Assembly (NCBI GenBank): GCA_038217425.1
Contig: JBBQPM010000056.1
Span: 1 to 36,681, forward strand
From: JAIEPT01 sp038217425
GTDB taxonomy: Bacteria; Planctomycetota; Planctomycetia; Gemmatales; Gemmataceae
Reading direction: 5' to 3'
Length of the DNA: 36,681 nt
The notes under the pieces were generated by a model that did no database searches, was not told the DNA's origin, and was given only the letters and a program-made list of their open reading frames with translations. Positions 25,973 to 32,696 of this stretch are shown one piece after another. The position numbers were made by a program, and so were the translations under genes. Position 1 is the first letter of the stretch, and every line of letters begins with the position of its first letter.

Positions 25973-26062
25973 AAAGCCCAGGGGTGAGGTACTCCGAACC
26001 CCTGGGATCAACGCTTGCAAGCACAACTCCCAGGGGTTCGGAGTACCTCACCCACTGGGCTT
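25973..26062. repeat. Long palindrome (GTGAGGTACTCC family), copy 3
   Basis: Arms 25973-26007 and 26028-26062 pair over about 34 bp with one A inserted or substituted in the right arm (CCCACTGGG). It lies between nuoD and nuoE. Its loop contains TCAACGCTTGCAAG, the reverse complement of the loop in copy 2, so the element is present in the opposite orientation here. Confidence 0.95.
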
Positions 26063-26067
26063 ACTTT

Positions 26068-27306
26068 CTATCGATCCAGTTCCGCCGCGATGATGTTCAA
26101 ACTCCCGAGCACCGCCACCACGTCGCTGAGCTGATGTCCCTCCATCAACTGGGGGAACAACGCGAAGTGGATGAACGACGGCGGCCGCGTCCGCGCCCGG
26201 TATGCACTTCCCGTCCCGTCGCTCACCACGTAGAAGCCCAGCTCGCCGTTGGGCGACTCGATGCAGCCGTAGACTTCGTCGATCGGCGGATTCCATTGCC
26301 GATTCGGCATCACCAGCTCGAAGTGATGGATCAGGCTCTCGATGCTCCGGTAGACCGACATCTGCTCCGGCAGAATCGCCTTGCTCTCGGTATCGACGCT
26401 GATCGGGCCCGACGGCAGGTTTTCGATCGCGGCATCGATGATCTTGAGCGATTCGAGCATCTCGGCCATGCGAACTTGATAGCGGGCGTAGCAATCGCCT
26501 TCGGTGGCGCAAATGACCTTGAACGAACTCGCCAGGTCTTTGTACGCCAGGTACGGCTCGTCTTTGCGGAGATCGCGGACGACGCCGCTGGCGCGGGCGA
26601 TGGGGCCGGTGCTGCTCGTGCTGATCGCCATCTCTTTGGACAGAACGCCGATGCCTTGCGTCCGTTCGAGGAAGATGCGGTTGCGGTTGAGCAGTCGCGA
26701 CATGTCGGCATGCGTTTTGGGGAAGTTTTTGACGAAGTCGCGGACCTGGCGAATGAAGTCGTTATCGACGTCGAACGCCAGGCCGCCAACGCGCGTGTAG
26801 CTCGGATGAAACCGCTGGCCCGAGACCGTCTCGTAAATGTCGTAGATAACTTCGCGCTGGTAGAAACCGTAGAGGAACGCGGTGAACGCCCCGAGATCGA
26901 GTGCGACGGCGCCGCACGAGAGCAAGTGATCGCTGATGCGCGCGAGTTCGCCGAGGATGGTGCGGACGTACTTGCATCTCGGGGTTATCTCGATGTTCAT
27001 CAGCTTTTCGACGACGTGATGCCAGGCAATCTCGTTGGCGATCGGCGAGATGTAGTTCATCCGGTCGACGATGGTGACATACTGATTGAAGTCGAGATCT
27101 TCGCCGAGCTTTTCGAAGCCGCTGTGCAGGAAGCCGATATCGGGGACGGCCTTGACGACGTTCTCGCCGTCGAGGGTGAGAATGAGCCGTAGCGTGGTAT
27201 GGGTGGCCGGATGCTGGGGACCGAAGTTGAGCGTCCAGAGGAAATCCTTCTGGGACTCGGTTTCCCCGGACATCGGCGTCAGCGTGTAGGCTTGTTCGAC
27301 AGGCAT
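26068..27306 (-). CDS. nuoD: NADH-quinone oxidoreductase subunit D
   Basis: The 412-residue 49-kDa-type subunit that forms the quinone site with NuoB. NFGPQHPATHTTLRL, DRMNYISPIANEIAW, GARTAFLYGFYQRE-like residues near 165, and the C-terminal PSFIHFALFPQLMEGHQLSDVVAVLGSLN are family blocks. I chose ATG at 27306; its ribosome site is weak, and an ATG at 27273 is an alternative that gives 401 residues. The in-frame extension before it (FILHPSSFIL) is the read-through of an intergenic repeat and was rejected. Confidence 0.95.
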   Translation of the reverse strand: MPVEQAYTLTPMSGETESQKDFLWTLNFGPQHPATHTTLRLILTLDGENVVKAVPDIGFLHSGFEKLGEDLDFNQYVTIVDRMNYISPIANEIAWHHVVEKLMNIEITPRCKYVRTILGELARISDHLLSCGAVALDLGAFTAFLYGFYQREVIYDIYETVSGQRFHPSYTRVGGLAFDVDNDFIRQVRDFVKNFPKTHADMSRLLNRNRIFLERTQGIGVLSKEMAISTSSTGPIARASGVVRDLRKDEPYLAYKDLASSFKVICATEGDCYARYQVRMAEMLESLKIIDAAIENLPSGPISVDTESKAILPEQMSVYRSIESLIHHFELVMPNRQWNPPIDEVYGCIESPNGELGFYVVSDGTGSAYRARTRPPSFIHFALFPQLMEGHQLSDVVAVLGSLNIIAAELDR

Positions 27307-27313
27307 AAGTAAA

Positions 27314-27413
27314 AGGATGAAGGAGGATGGATGAAGGATGAATAACCCGCTCCGCCTCGCCGTCACCGTTCTCCTTTTCTTCCTCTGTGTTCTCTGTGGA
27401 CTCCGTGGCTCGA
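27314..27413. repeat. Intergenic repeats: GGATGAA run and half cacagag element
   Basis: The nuoD/nuoC gap holds a purine-rich run on the plus strand, GGATGAAGGAGGATGGATGA, continuing AGGATGAA to 27342. Read in nuoD's frame it encodes FILHPSSFIL. Near 27380-27413 TTCCTCTGTGTTCTCTGTGG followed by CTCCGTGGCT is a single arm of the cacagag family with no partner arm. No gene or promoter is evident in this gap. Confidence 0.6.
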
Positions 27414-27415
27414 CT

Positions 27416-27919
27416 CTAACTTTCCGCCCGCGTGATGATCGGGAAATTATGGCGTTCGCCGCGGCCGCGCAGCGGGTAATCCTTGCGCAGAGGGAAGCTC
27501 GTAAAGGCGTCCGGCATCAGGATTCGGCGTAGATCGGGATGCCCCTCGAACTCAATGCCGTACATGTCGTAGACTTCGCGTTCCATCCAGTCGGCGCCCT
27601 TCCATAAGGGATACGCCGAGGGGACGGTCAGTTCCGGCTCGTTGAGGAACGTCTTGACGAAGACGCGTTGGCCCGTCGCCAGGTTGAGCAGGCCGTAGAT
27701 CAGGCCGAAGCGGTCGCGGGCGTCAGGGTATTTCAGGTAGTCGGCGGCGGTGACCTCGAAGAGGAAATCGAAACCATGCTCGGCCTTAAGGCATTCGAGC
27801 ATCTTGTAGACGTTGTGCGGCTTCACGATAATCCGGCGATTATCGCGGAACTCCGACGTCGTGAAACTGTCGGAGCCGAACTTTTCGCGGAGCTTCACGG
27901 TCAGGAGTTCGAACGACAT
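27416..27919 (-). CDS. nuoC: NADH-quinone oxidoreductase subunit C
   Basis: The 167-residue 30-kDa-type subunit. The hallmark block WMEREVYDMYGIEFEGHPDLRRILMPD and the C-terminal FPLRKDYPLRGRGER are visible. It is separate from nuoD, unlike the fused NuoCD of E. coli. It is followed by a repeat-filled gap before nuoD and preceded by a repeat before nuoB. Confidence 0.97.
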   Translation of the reverse strand: MSFELLTVKLREKFGSDSFTTSEFRDNRRIIVKPHNVYKMLECLKAEHGFDFLFEVTAADYLKYPDARDRFGLIYGLLNLATGQRVFVKTFLNEPELTVPSAYPLWKGADWMEREVYDMYGIEFEGHPDLRRILMPDAFTSFPLRKDYPLRGRGERHNFPIITRAES

Positions 27920-27944
27920 GTACGGCCTCGTAATCGGAGAATTT

Positions 27945-28025
27945 AGCCACAGAGGACACAGAGAAAAAAGCTCGGTAATCGCGGAGTCATTCTGAGGTAT
28001 TTCTTTCTCTGAGTCCTCTGTGGCT
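27945..28025. repeat. cacagag-type inverted repeat in the nuoB/nuoC gap
   Basis: Left arm AGCCACAGAGGACACAGAGA begins at 27945; right arm at 28004-28025 reads TTTCTCTGAGTCCTCTGTGG and ends CT. About 20 bp pair with one mismatch and a spacer of roughly 39 nt. It would lie inside the operon transcript as a hairpin. Confidence 0.8.
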
Positions 28026-28036
28026 AATCTTTTTCC

Positions 28037-28624
28037 TTAATTCAGGCTGATGCGGCGCGACTTCGAGAACTCGCCCGGCGCCGTCACGACGTTGCCCGGC
28101 AGAATGTCCGCGTTGACTTTCGGGCCCTGATGGATCGTGCGCAGGGCGAACTCTTTGCCGCTGAAGGTGCCGGTCTTGGTGATCTTTTCCTGCAGATCCA
28201 TGACCGCCTGGAGCAGCTGTTCGGGCCGCGGCGGACAGCCCGGCACGTACATATCGACGGGGATGAAGCGATCGACGCCTTGCACGACGGCGTAAGTATC
28301 GAAGACGCCGCCGCTCGAGGCACAGGCACCCATCGAAATGCACCACTTGGGCTCTGGCATCTGCAGCCAGATGCGCTGGAGGACCGGGAGCATCTTCATG
28401 ACGACGCGGCCGGCGACGATCATGAGATCGCACTGCCGCGGGCTGAAACGCATGACCTCGGCGCCGAAGCGGGCGATGTCGTGCTTGGACGCGCCGGTCG
28501 CCATCAGTTCGATGCCGCAGCAGGCGGTGGCGAAGGGCATGGGCCAAAGGCTGTTGGAGCGGACCCAGTTTGCTAATTTGTCGAGCGTCGTGAGTGCGAC
28601 GCCTTCGGGCAAGTCTAACGCCAT
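28037..28624 (-). CDS. nuoB: NADH-quinone oxidoreductase subunit B
   Basis: The 195-residue subunit that holds cluster N2, the last electron donor to quinone. The ligand cysteines are seen in ACCGIELMA, GACASSGGVFDTY and VPGCPPRPE. The ATG at 28624 overlaps the nuoA stop by 10 bp, fixing the start; the much longer open frame upstream lies in nuoA. Confidence 0.97.
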   Translation of the reverse strand: MALDLPEGVALTTLDKLANWVRSNSLWPMPFATACCGIELMATGASKHDIARFGAEVMRFSPRQCDLMIVAGRVVMKMLPVLQRIWLQMPEPKWCISMGACASSGGVFDTYAVVQGVDRFIPVDMYVPGCPPRPEQLLQAVMDLQEKITKTGTFSGKEFALRTIHQGPKVNADILPGNVVTAPGEFSKSRRISLN

Positions 28625-29013
28625 TTGAAGACCCCCTTCCGCCAATCGTAAATGTACGCGACCAGCAGCAGCACGATAAACACCAGGACCGAGAAGAAGA
28701 CCGGTTTCGCCAGGACCGCGGGGAGGTCGGGTCCCTCGGCCGGGTAGGCAACGACCGCCCACGGGTAGAGGAAGAGGAGTTCGACGTCGAAGACCAGGAA
28801 CATGATGGCGACGAGGTAGAACTTGATGTCGAAGCGTTGCCGGGCGTCGCCGATGGGGTCCATGCCCGATTCGTAGGTCATGAGCTTGACGGCGGTATCG
28901 CGGCGCGGGCCGATGGTGTGGGCCGCGATCAGCACGGTGATCACGAAACCGATGAGGACGGCGAGGTAGATGAAGATCGGGTAGTAGGTTTCGAGCGAGA
29001 ATTCTTCCTGCAT
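28615..29013 (-). CDS. nuoA: NADH-quinone oxidoreductase subunit A, first gene of the operon
   Basis: A 132-residue three-helix subunit. The loop and helix-2 block YESGMDPIGDARQRFDIKFY followed by VAIMFLVFDVELLFLYPWA is the standard NuoA signature. A strong GGGAGGGTGGGAT ribosome site precedes the ATG at 29013. It is the first gene after the likely promoter and heads the whole nuo cluster. Confidence 0.97.
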   Translation of the reverse strand: MQEEFSLETYYPIFIYLAVLIGFVITVLIAAHTIGPRRDTAVKLMTYESGMDPIGDARQRFDIKFYLVAIMFLVFDVELLFLYPWAVVAYPAEGPDLPAVLAKPVFFSVLVFIVLLLVAYIYDWRKGVFKWR

Positions 29014-29036
29014 ATCCCACCCTCCCCGCGGCGATT

Positions 29037-29052
29037 TGTGATTCTTTTCACA
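29037..29052. promoter_or_regulatory. CRP/FNR-family-like operator, TGTGA-N6-TCACA
   Basis: TGTGA at 29037-29041 and TCACA at 29048-29052 are perfect inverted half sites with a 6-nt spacer; the symmetry extends two bases further each side (TTTGTGA/TCACAAA). This matches the classic CRP consensus. It lies between the -10 box and the nuoA start codon, a position that would favour repression. No regulator gene is in the window. Site recognition is inference. Confidence 0.6.
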
Positions 29053-29066
29053 AAGGTGACGGGGTA

Positions 29067-29072
29067 ATTATA
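29067..29072 (-). promoter_or_regulatory. Probable -10 box of the nuo operon promoter
   Basis: On the minus strand TATAAT is an exact match to the sigma-70 consensus, 53 bp before the nuoA ATG, giving a predicted start near 29060 and a leader of about 46 nt. No good -35 box is visible at 16-18 bp spacing (GC-rich), so an activator or another sigma factor may be needed. Confidence 0.5.
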
Positions 29073-29510
29073 GAAGCGAGTCGGAAAGGGGCCACATCGG
29101 GCCGGGAAATCGTGCAATGCGGCGAACGGGGGCAGACTTGTCCCCTCAAGCGGAAGTGAGCCAAAATGTGAACGGGCGTACGTGGAGAACACGGCGACGG
29201 TTCAAAAACGCGGGCCGTGCAAGAGAACTGACGAATCGCCAGGATCAGTCCTACCGAGGAAAACACGGGAAACGAGCAAATTTCCTGCAATTATTCCACC
29301 GTGCCTTCAGTGCCTTGTTCCTCTCTTCGGCTGCGATCCCATGCGAAGCGGGCAATCTGGCGAAGGTTTGCCGATTGTACGCAGGGCTCCTGCAGTGCCG
29401 ACGGTAGGGGACGACGTTTTGCCGAAGATGCGGACGGTAGCGGTTCGATGAGAAGTGTGGAAGATGACGGTCGCACGGACTGCACCGGTTTTCCGCAAGG
29501 AGTGACGCCC
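29073..29510. other. Intergenic region between divergent nuoA and the beta-barrel gene
   Basis: About 440 bp without a convincing gene. Open frames here lack ribosome sites and family resemblance. An in-frame extension of the beta-barrel protein to 29301 is rejected because AAGGAG and a signal peptide mark the start at 29511. The 5' leader of the beta-barrel gene probably lies at the right end; no clear -35/-10 pair was found for it. Confidence 0.5.
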
Positions 29511-30932
29511 ATGAATCGGCAAGGCTGGATTGGCGTGATATTGGCGGGGCTGCTGGGCATCGGCGACGCGGCAGCGCAACCCGGGGGCGTGCGTCTGGGG
29601 GCGCCCAGCGAAGCGGAGTCGGCGCCCGAGCGGTTGCCCTTCAAGGCGCCGCCCCCGCCCCCACCTGCCCTGGTGATCGTCAACTCGAGGGCCGTTCACA
29701 TCCCCACCACAATTCCGCCACGCGAGATCGTCTTTCAGCGCCCTGCCAGCGAAAATGCCGTCGTTCCCGCGGGGGGCTTCCAACCCGTGGAAACCGACCC
29801 ACCGGGCGTACTCACCCAAGACGCCGGGTTCGTCCCCACGCAAAGTCAGTTCTGGTTCGGAGCCGAGTATCTCTTCTGGCAAGCCCGGGGCATGTACGTC
29901 CCGGCGCTCGTCACCCAGGCCCCGGCTGGAGCCAGCGGCACGGATGTCGGCGGACTCAGCAACCCCGCCACTTCCATCCTCTTCGGCGACGACCGGATCT
30001 TGACCGACTTCCGCTCCGGGCTCAGTCTCCGCACCGGCTGCTGGTTCGACGTCTGCCAAAACGTCGGCATCGACGCGTCCGCCTTTTGGCTCGGCCGGCA
30101 AAGCGAAAACTTCACCGCCTCTTCGGATGGCAACCCCGGACTATTCCGCCCCTTCTACACGGATGCCGGAACCTCGCAATCGGAACTCGTCGCCTTCCTC
30201 GATCCCAACGTCATCGGCGGCGGCGTCCTCTTCCCCGTCGTCGCCGGTGCCGTCACGGTCAACGCCACCACCGACCTGGCGGGCTGGGACGTCAACCTCC
30301 GCAGCAACTTCCGCCGCGACGACGTCTGCCGGGTCGACTTCCTCTTCGGTTACCGCTACCTCCGCCTTCGCGACACCCTGGGCATCCGTGAAGACCTTGT
30401 CACGACCAGCGTGCTGCCCGAGGATCCGCCCCTCGGCACCACCTTCACCATCAACGACCATTTCGAAACCACCAACGAATTTCACGGCGCCCAGATCGGC
30501 CTCACCGGCGAAGTGCGCGGCGAACGCTGGTTCCTCAACTGGGTCACCAAGATCGCCTTCGGCAACACCCACCGCGAGACCCTCATCAACGGCCAAACCA
30601 TCGTCGCCGTCCCCGGCATCGGCTCCGCGACCTACGACGGCGGCTTGCTCGCCCAGCAGACCAACATCGGCCGATACCTGAACGACGACTTCGCAGTCAC
30701 TCCCGAAGTCGGGCTCTCGGTCGGCTGCTTCGTGACGTCCAACCTACGCATATTCGGCGGATACAACTTTCTTTACTGGAGCCGAGTCGGCCGGGCGGGC
30801 GATCAAATCGACTTGACGTTGTCGCAGATTCCGCCCACGCCGCCGCAGGGTTTAGGCCGGCCGTCGTACCCCAACGCGATGACCGATTTCTGGGCTCACG
30901 GCGTCAAAGCGGGCGTGGAGCTGAAGTACTAA
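29511..30932 (+). CDS. BBP7-family outer membrane beta-barrel protein
   Basis: The 473-residue product has a signal peptide (about 1-24, ending GDAAAQP), a Pro-rich segment (APPPPPPALV region near 48-60) and a barrel domain opening with FWFGAEYLFWQARG. Alternating-residue strands run to a C-terminal FWAHGVKAGVELKY, ending in an aromatic as many outer membrane strands do. This layout matches the planctomycete BBP7 family. AAGGAG lies 8 bp before the ATG. Role probably structural or as a porin, inferred. Confidence 0.85.
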   Translation: MNRQGWIGVILAGLLGIGDAAAQPGGVRLGAPSEAESAPERLPFKAPPPPPPALVIVNSRAVHIPTTIPPREIVFQRPASENAVVPAGGFQPVETDPPGVLTQDAGFVPTQSQFWFGAEYLFWQARGMYVPALVTQAPAGASGTDVGGLSNPATSILFGDDRILTDFRSGLSLRTGCWFDVCQNVGIDASAFWLGRQSENFTASSDGNPGLFRPFYTDAGTSQSELVAFLDPNVIGGGVLFPVVAGAVTVNATTDLAGWDVNLRSNFRRDDVCRVDFLFGYRYLRLRDTLGIREDLVTTSVLPEDPPLGTTFTINDHFETTNEFHGAQIGLTGEVRGERWFLNWVTKIAFGNTHRETLINGQTIVAVPGIGSATYDGGLLAQQTNIGRYLNDDFAVTPEVGLSVGCFVTSNLRIFGGYNFLYWSRVGRAGDQIDLTLSQIPPTPPQGLGRPSYPNAMTDFWAHGVKAGVELKY

Positions 30933-30960
30933 GGAACGCCGCCGTCAGAGCCGCCGGGAA

Positions 30961-30990
30961 ATCGACTCGCCAACGCCCATGGCGAGCGAT
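30961..30990. terminator. Possible terminator hairpin
   Basis: CTCGCCA at 30966-30972 pairs with TGGCGAG at 30980-30986, extended by ATCG/CGAT around it with a one-base bulge. It is 28 bp beyond the beta-barrel stop and before the next gene. There is no T-tract. Confidence 0.35.
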
Positions 30991-31016
30991 ACGATAGCCG
31001 GAGCAAAGGACACGAC

Positions 31017-31604
31017 ATGAAAACCAAAACCGCCTTCGCCGATCTCTACACCTACCTCTGGGCTGGCCTCACCGTGGTCAGCCGATTGGCGTTCAACTTC
31101 TTCGGGATGTTCAACTTCGCGCCGGTCGGTCCCGTCAGCATGTTCGGCGGCGCCCGCATCTCGCTGCTCAAGGCGGTCCTGGTCGCGCTCGGCATGATGG
31201 TCGTCAGCGACTTGCTGCTGTGGCTCATGTTCCAGGACTCGAACTACTCGCCCCTCCACAAGACAAGGCCCGTAATCTACACGGCCTACATCATTTCGGC
31301 TATCTTGGGCCGAACGCTGGTGGGCGAATCGCGTTCGCCTCTGCGGATCGGCGGCGCAGCGCTGCTCGCGGAAACGCAGTTCTTCCTGATCACGAACTAC
31401 GCAACTTGGGCGCGCGGCGTCGATTACCCCGACACGCTGGCCGGATTGCTCGCCGCTTACGTTGCGGGGTTGGCGTTCGCGAAGTGGGGCATCGGCATCT
31501 TGTTCAATCTCGGCTTCTCCGCGTTCTTGTTCGCTGTGTACGAACCGCTCGCCAGGCTCGTCGTCATCCCGGAACCCGAAAACGAGACGGCTCTCGCCAA
31601 GTAG
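31017..31604 (+). CDS. DUF6580-like membrane protein
   Basis: This 195-residue protein has about five membrane segments. The FNFAPVGPVSMFGGARI loop near residue 33, and FFLITNYATWARGVDYP near 122, resemble the DUF6580 family of putative membrane transport proteins. AAAGGA precedes the ATG. The next gene follows 10 bp after the stop, suggesting cotranscription with the YciI-like gene. Substrate unknown. Confidence 0.7.
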   Translation: MKTKTAFADLYTYLWAGLTVVSRLAFNFFGMFNFAPVGPVSMFGGARISLLKAVLVALGMMVVSDLLLWLMFQDSNYSPLHKTRPVIYTAYIISAILGRTLVGESRSPLRIGGAALLAETQFFLITNYATWARGVDYPDTLAGLLAAYVAGLAFAKWGIGILFNLGFSAFLFAVYEPLARLVVIPEPENETALAK

Positions 31605-31614
31605 GAGACGCGTC

Positions 31615-31902
31615 ATGAAGTTTGCCGCGGTCATCGAGTACATCACGGACAAAGCCAAGATCGGCGAAATCCGACCTGTCCATCGGCAGTATCTCGCCAC
31701 GCTCAAGGAACGCGGACAGCTCGCCGTCAGCGGACCGTTCATGGACGATTTCGGCGCCCTCATCGTCTACGAGGCGGCGACGAAAGAGGAAGCCGAGACG
31801 CTGCTGAGGGGCGACCCCTTCCACGCCGGCGGCGTCTTCGTCCGCTGGGACATCCGGCCCTGGAACACCGTGATCGCCAACCGCTCCTTGTTCCCGGAAT
31901 AG
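31615..31902 (+). CDS. YciI-like family protein
   Basis: The 95-residue protein matches the ferredoxin-like YciI fold: strand MKFAAVIEYI, conserved His in VHRQYLATLKERGQL, Asp in GPFMDDFGALIVYEA, and the helix KEEAETLLRGDPFH. Members are small enzymes or binding proteins of poorly known substrate. A good AGGAGA ribosome site overlaps the preceding stop region. Its fusion or pairing partners elsewhere do not help here. Confidence 0.8.
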   Translation: MKFAAVIEYITDKAKIGEIRPVHRQYLATLKERGQLAVSGPFMDDFGALIVYEAATKEEAETLLRGDPFHAGGVFVRWDIRPWNTVIANRSLFPE

Positions 31903-31935
31903 AGCTTAACGCTTTGCCGAACTCGAGATGTCGAA

Positions 31936-32232
31936 GTGGCGAAAAAGCTCTCGACCAAGATTGAGAAGCAAATCGGCAAGGCGGGCTTGCCGACGGAAGG
32001 CGCGGTCCCCTTCGACCCGAGACTCGCTACCAATAAGGACGGCAAAGAGATCATCATGAAGGACGCGGTGGCCCTGGGCCCCAAGAAGGGCAAGAGAGGC
32101 TATGTTGACGCCGACGGTAGAATCTGGGTGAAGGACAGGGCTCACGCGGGCGATCCCGATCATTGGGATGTGCAAGTGAATGGCGGCGAAGAATACTTCC
32201 GAGTCGATCTCTCGGGCAACTTGCTGACTTAG
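31936..32232 (+). CDS. Small Lys-rich protein with HWDVQ motif, toxin candidate
   Basis: A 98-residue protein starting at GTG (31936). The first half is Lys-rich (KKLSTKIEKQIGK, GPKKGKRG). The second half reads VDADGRIWVKDRAHAG, then DHWDVQ (His76, Trp77, Asp78), then EEYFRVDLSGNLLT. The HWDVQ plus short C-terminal strands resembles the tips of polymorphic (contact-dependent/RHS-type) toxins as I recall them, so a nuclease-like toxin is possible. No signal peptide or delivery domain is present. A weak ribosome site and GTG start lower confidence. The next gene starts 19 bp after its stop and encodes an acidic partner. Confidence 0.6.
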   Translation: MAKKLSTKIEKQIGKAGLPTEGAVPFDPRLATNKDGKEIIMKDAVALGPKKGKRGYVDADGRIWVKDRAHAGDPDHWDVQVNGGEEYFRVDLSGNLLT

Positions 32233-32251
32233 GCCGAATTGAGAGCAGGCG

Positions 32252-32686
32252 ATGGCGACGACACCACATTTCCGCTCGAATACGGCAAAAGCCTCGAGCT
32301 TCGGGCTCTTGGCAAATGGATCGTCCGGGCCATGGGACGTTGCCATTGACGAAGCGACTTCCGGACCGGATCGCTGGTACGCGCAAATCGAAGGGCCCGC
32401 CGCCGCTTTCTATTTCGAGATTCCTTCACTCGAGGTCGTCGGCAGAATGGTTCACTTTTTAGCGGCCAGTTCGGAGCCGACTCTCCACGAATCGCCCGAC
32501 TCCCTCGTTCTCAGCAAGGACAAGAAGGCGCCGATCGCTCTGGTACGAGACGACGAACACGCGGATCGTTTCTTTCTAGTGGTCGGCGCCGCGGATAATC
32601 CCGTCGCTCGATTCGCCCTTGCGGGCGCCGACGTCTCCAATATCTCTCGGGCTTTAGAACAGATCCTGGAAGATCTGGATGAGTGA
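32252..32686 (+). CDS. Small acidic protein, possible immunity partner
   Basis: A 144-residue acidic protein, not recognised. The central stretch DRWYAQIEGPAAAFYFEIPSLEV may be a beta-sheet core, and the C-terminus VSNISRALEQILEDLDE is strongly acidic. It follows the Lys-rich HWDVQ protein by 19 bp and its stop codon overlaps or abuts the next transporter start. Small basic-then-acidic gene pairs are the usual layout for toxin and immunity genes; function is inferred from this arrangement only. Confidence 0.55.
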   Translation: MATTPHFRSNTAKASSFGLLANGSSGPWDVAIDEATSGPDRWYAQIEGPAAAFYFEIPSLEVVGRMVHFLAASSEPTLHESPDSLVLSKDKKAPIALVRDDEHADRFFLVVGAADNPVARFALAGADVSNISRALEQILEDLDE

Positions 32687-32696
32687 AAGAGACGCC

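Noticed and set aside
20799..26062. CRISPR array
   Set aside because: The three repeats are thousands of bases apart, are separated by complete genes, and each holds a full palindrome; there are no regular spacers or cas genes.
25159..27192. A 677-codon plus-strand open frame across nuoD, nuoE and nuoF
   Set aside because: It crosses three well-recognised genes on the other strand and reads through the palindrome; its composition (Asp, Arg, Val and Ala rich) is typical of an antisense shadow frame.
27307..27366. N-terminal extension of NuoD (FILHPSSFIL)
   Set aside because: It is the translation of an intergenic GGATGAA repeat and is not part of the family.
28025..28036. Termination of the nuo transcript at the nuoB/nuoC repeat
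   Set aside because: There is no T-tract on the coding strand and the remaining twelve nuo genes lie downstream, so full termination there is unlikely.
29301..29510. N-terminal extension of the BBP7 protein
   Set aside because: AAGGAG at 29497-29502 and a signal peptide at 29511 mark the true start.
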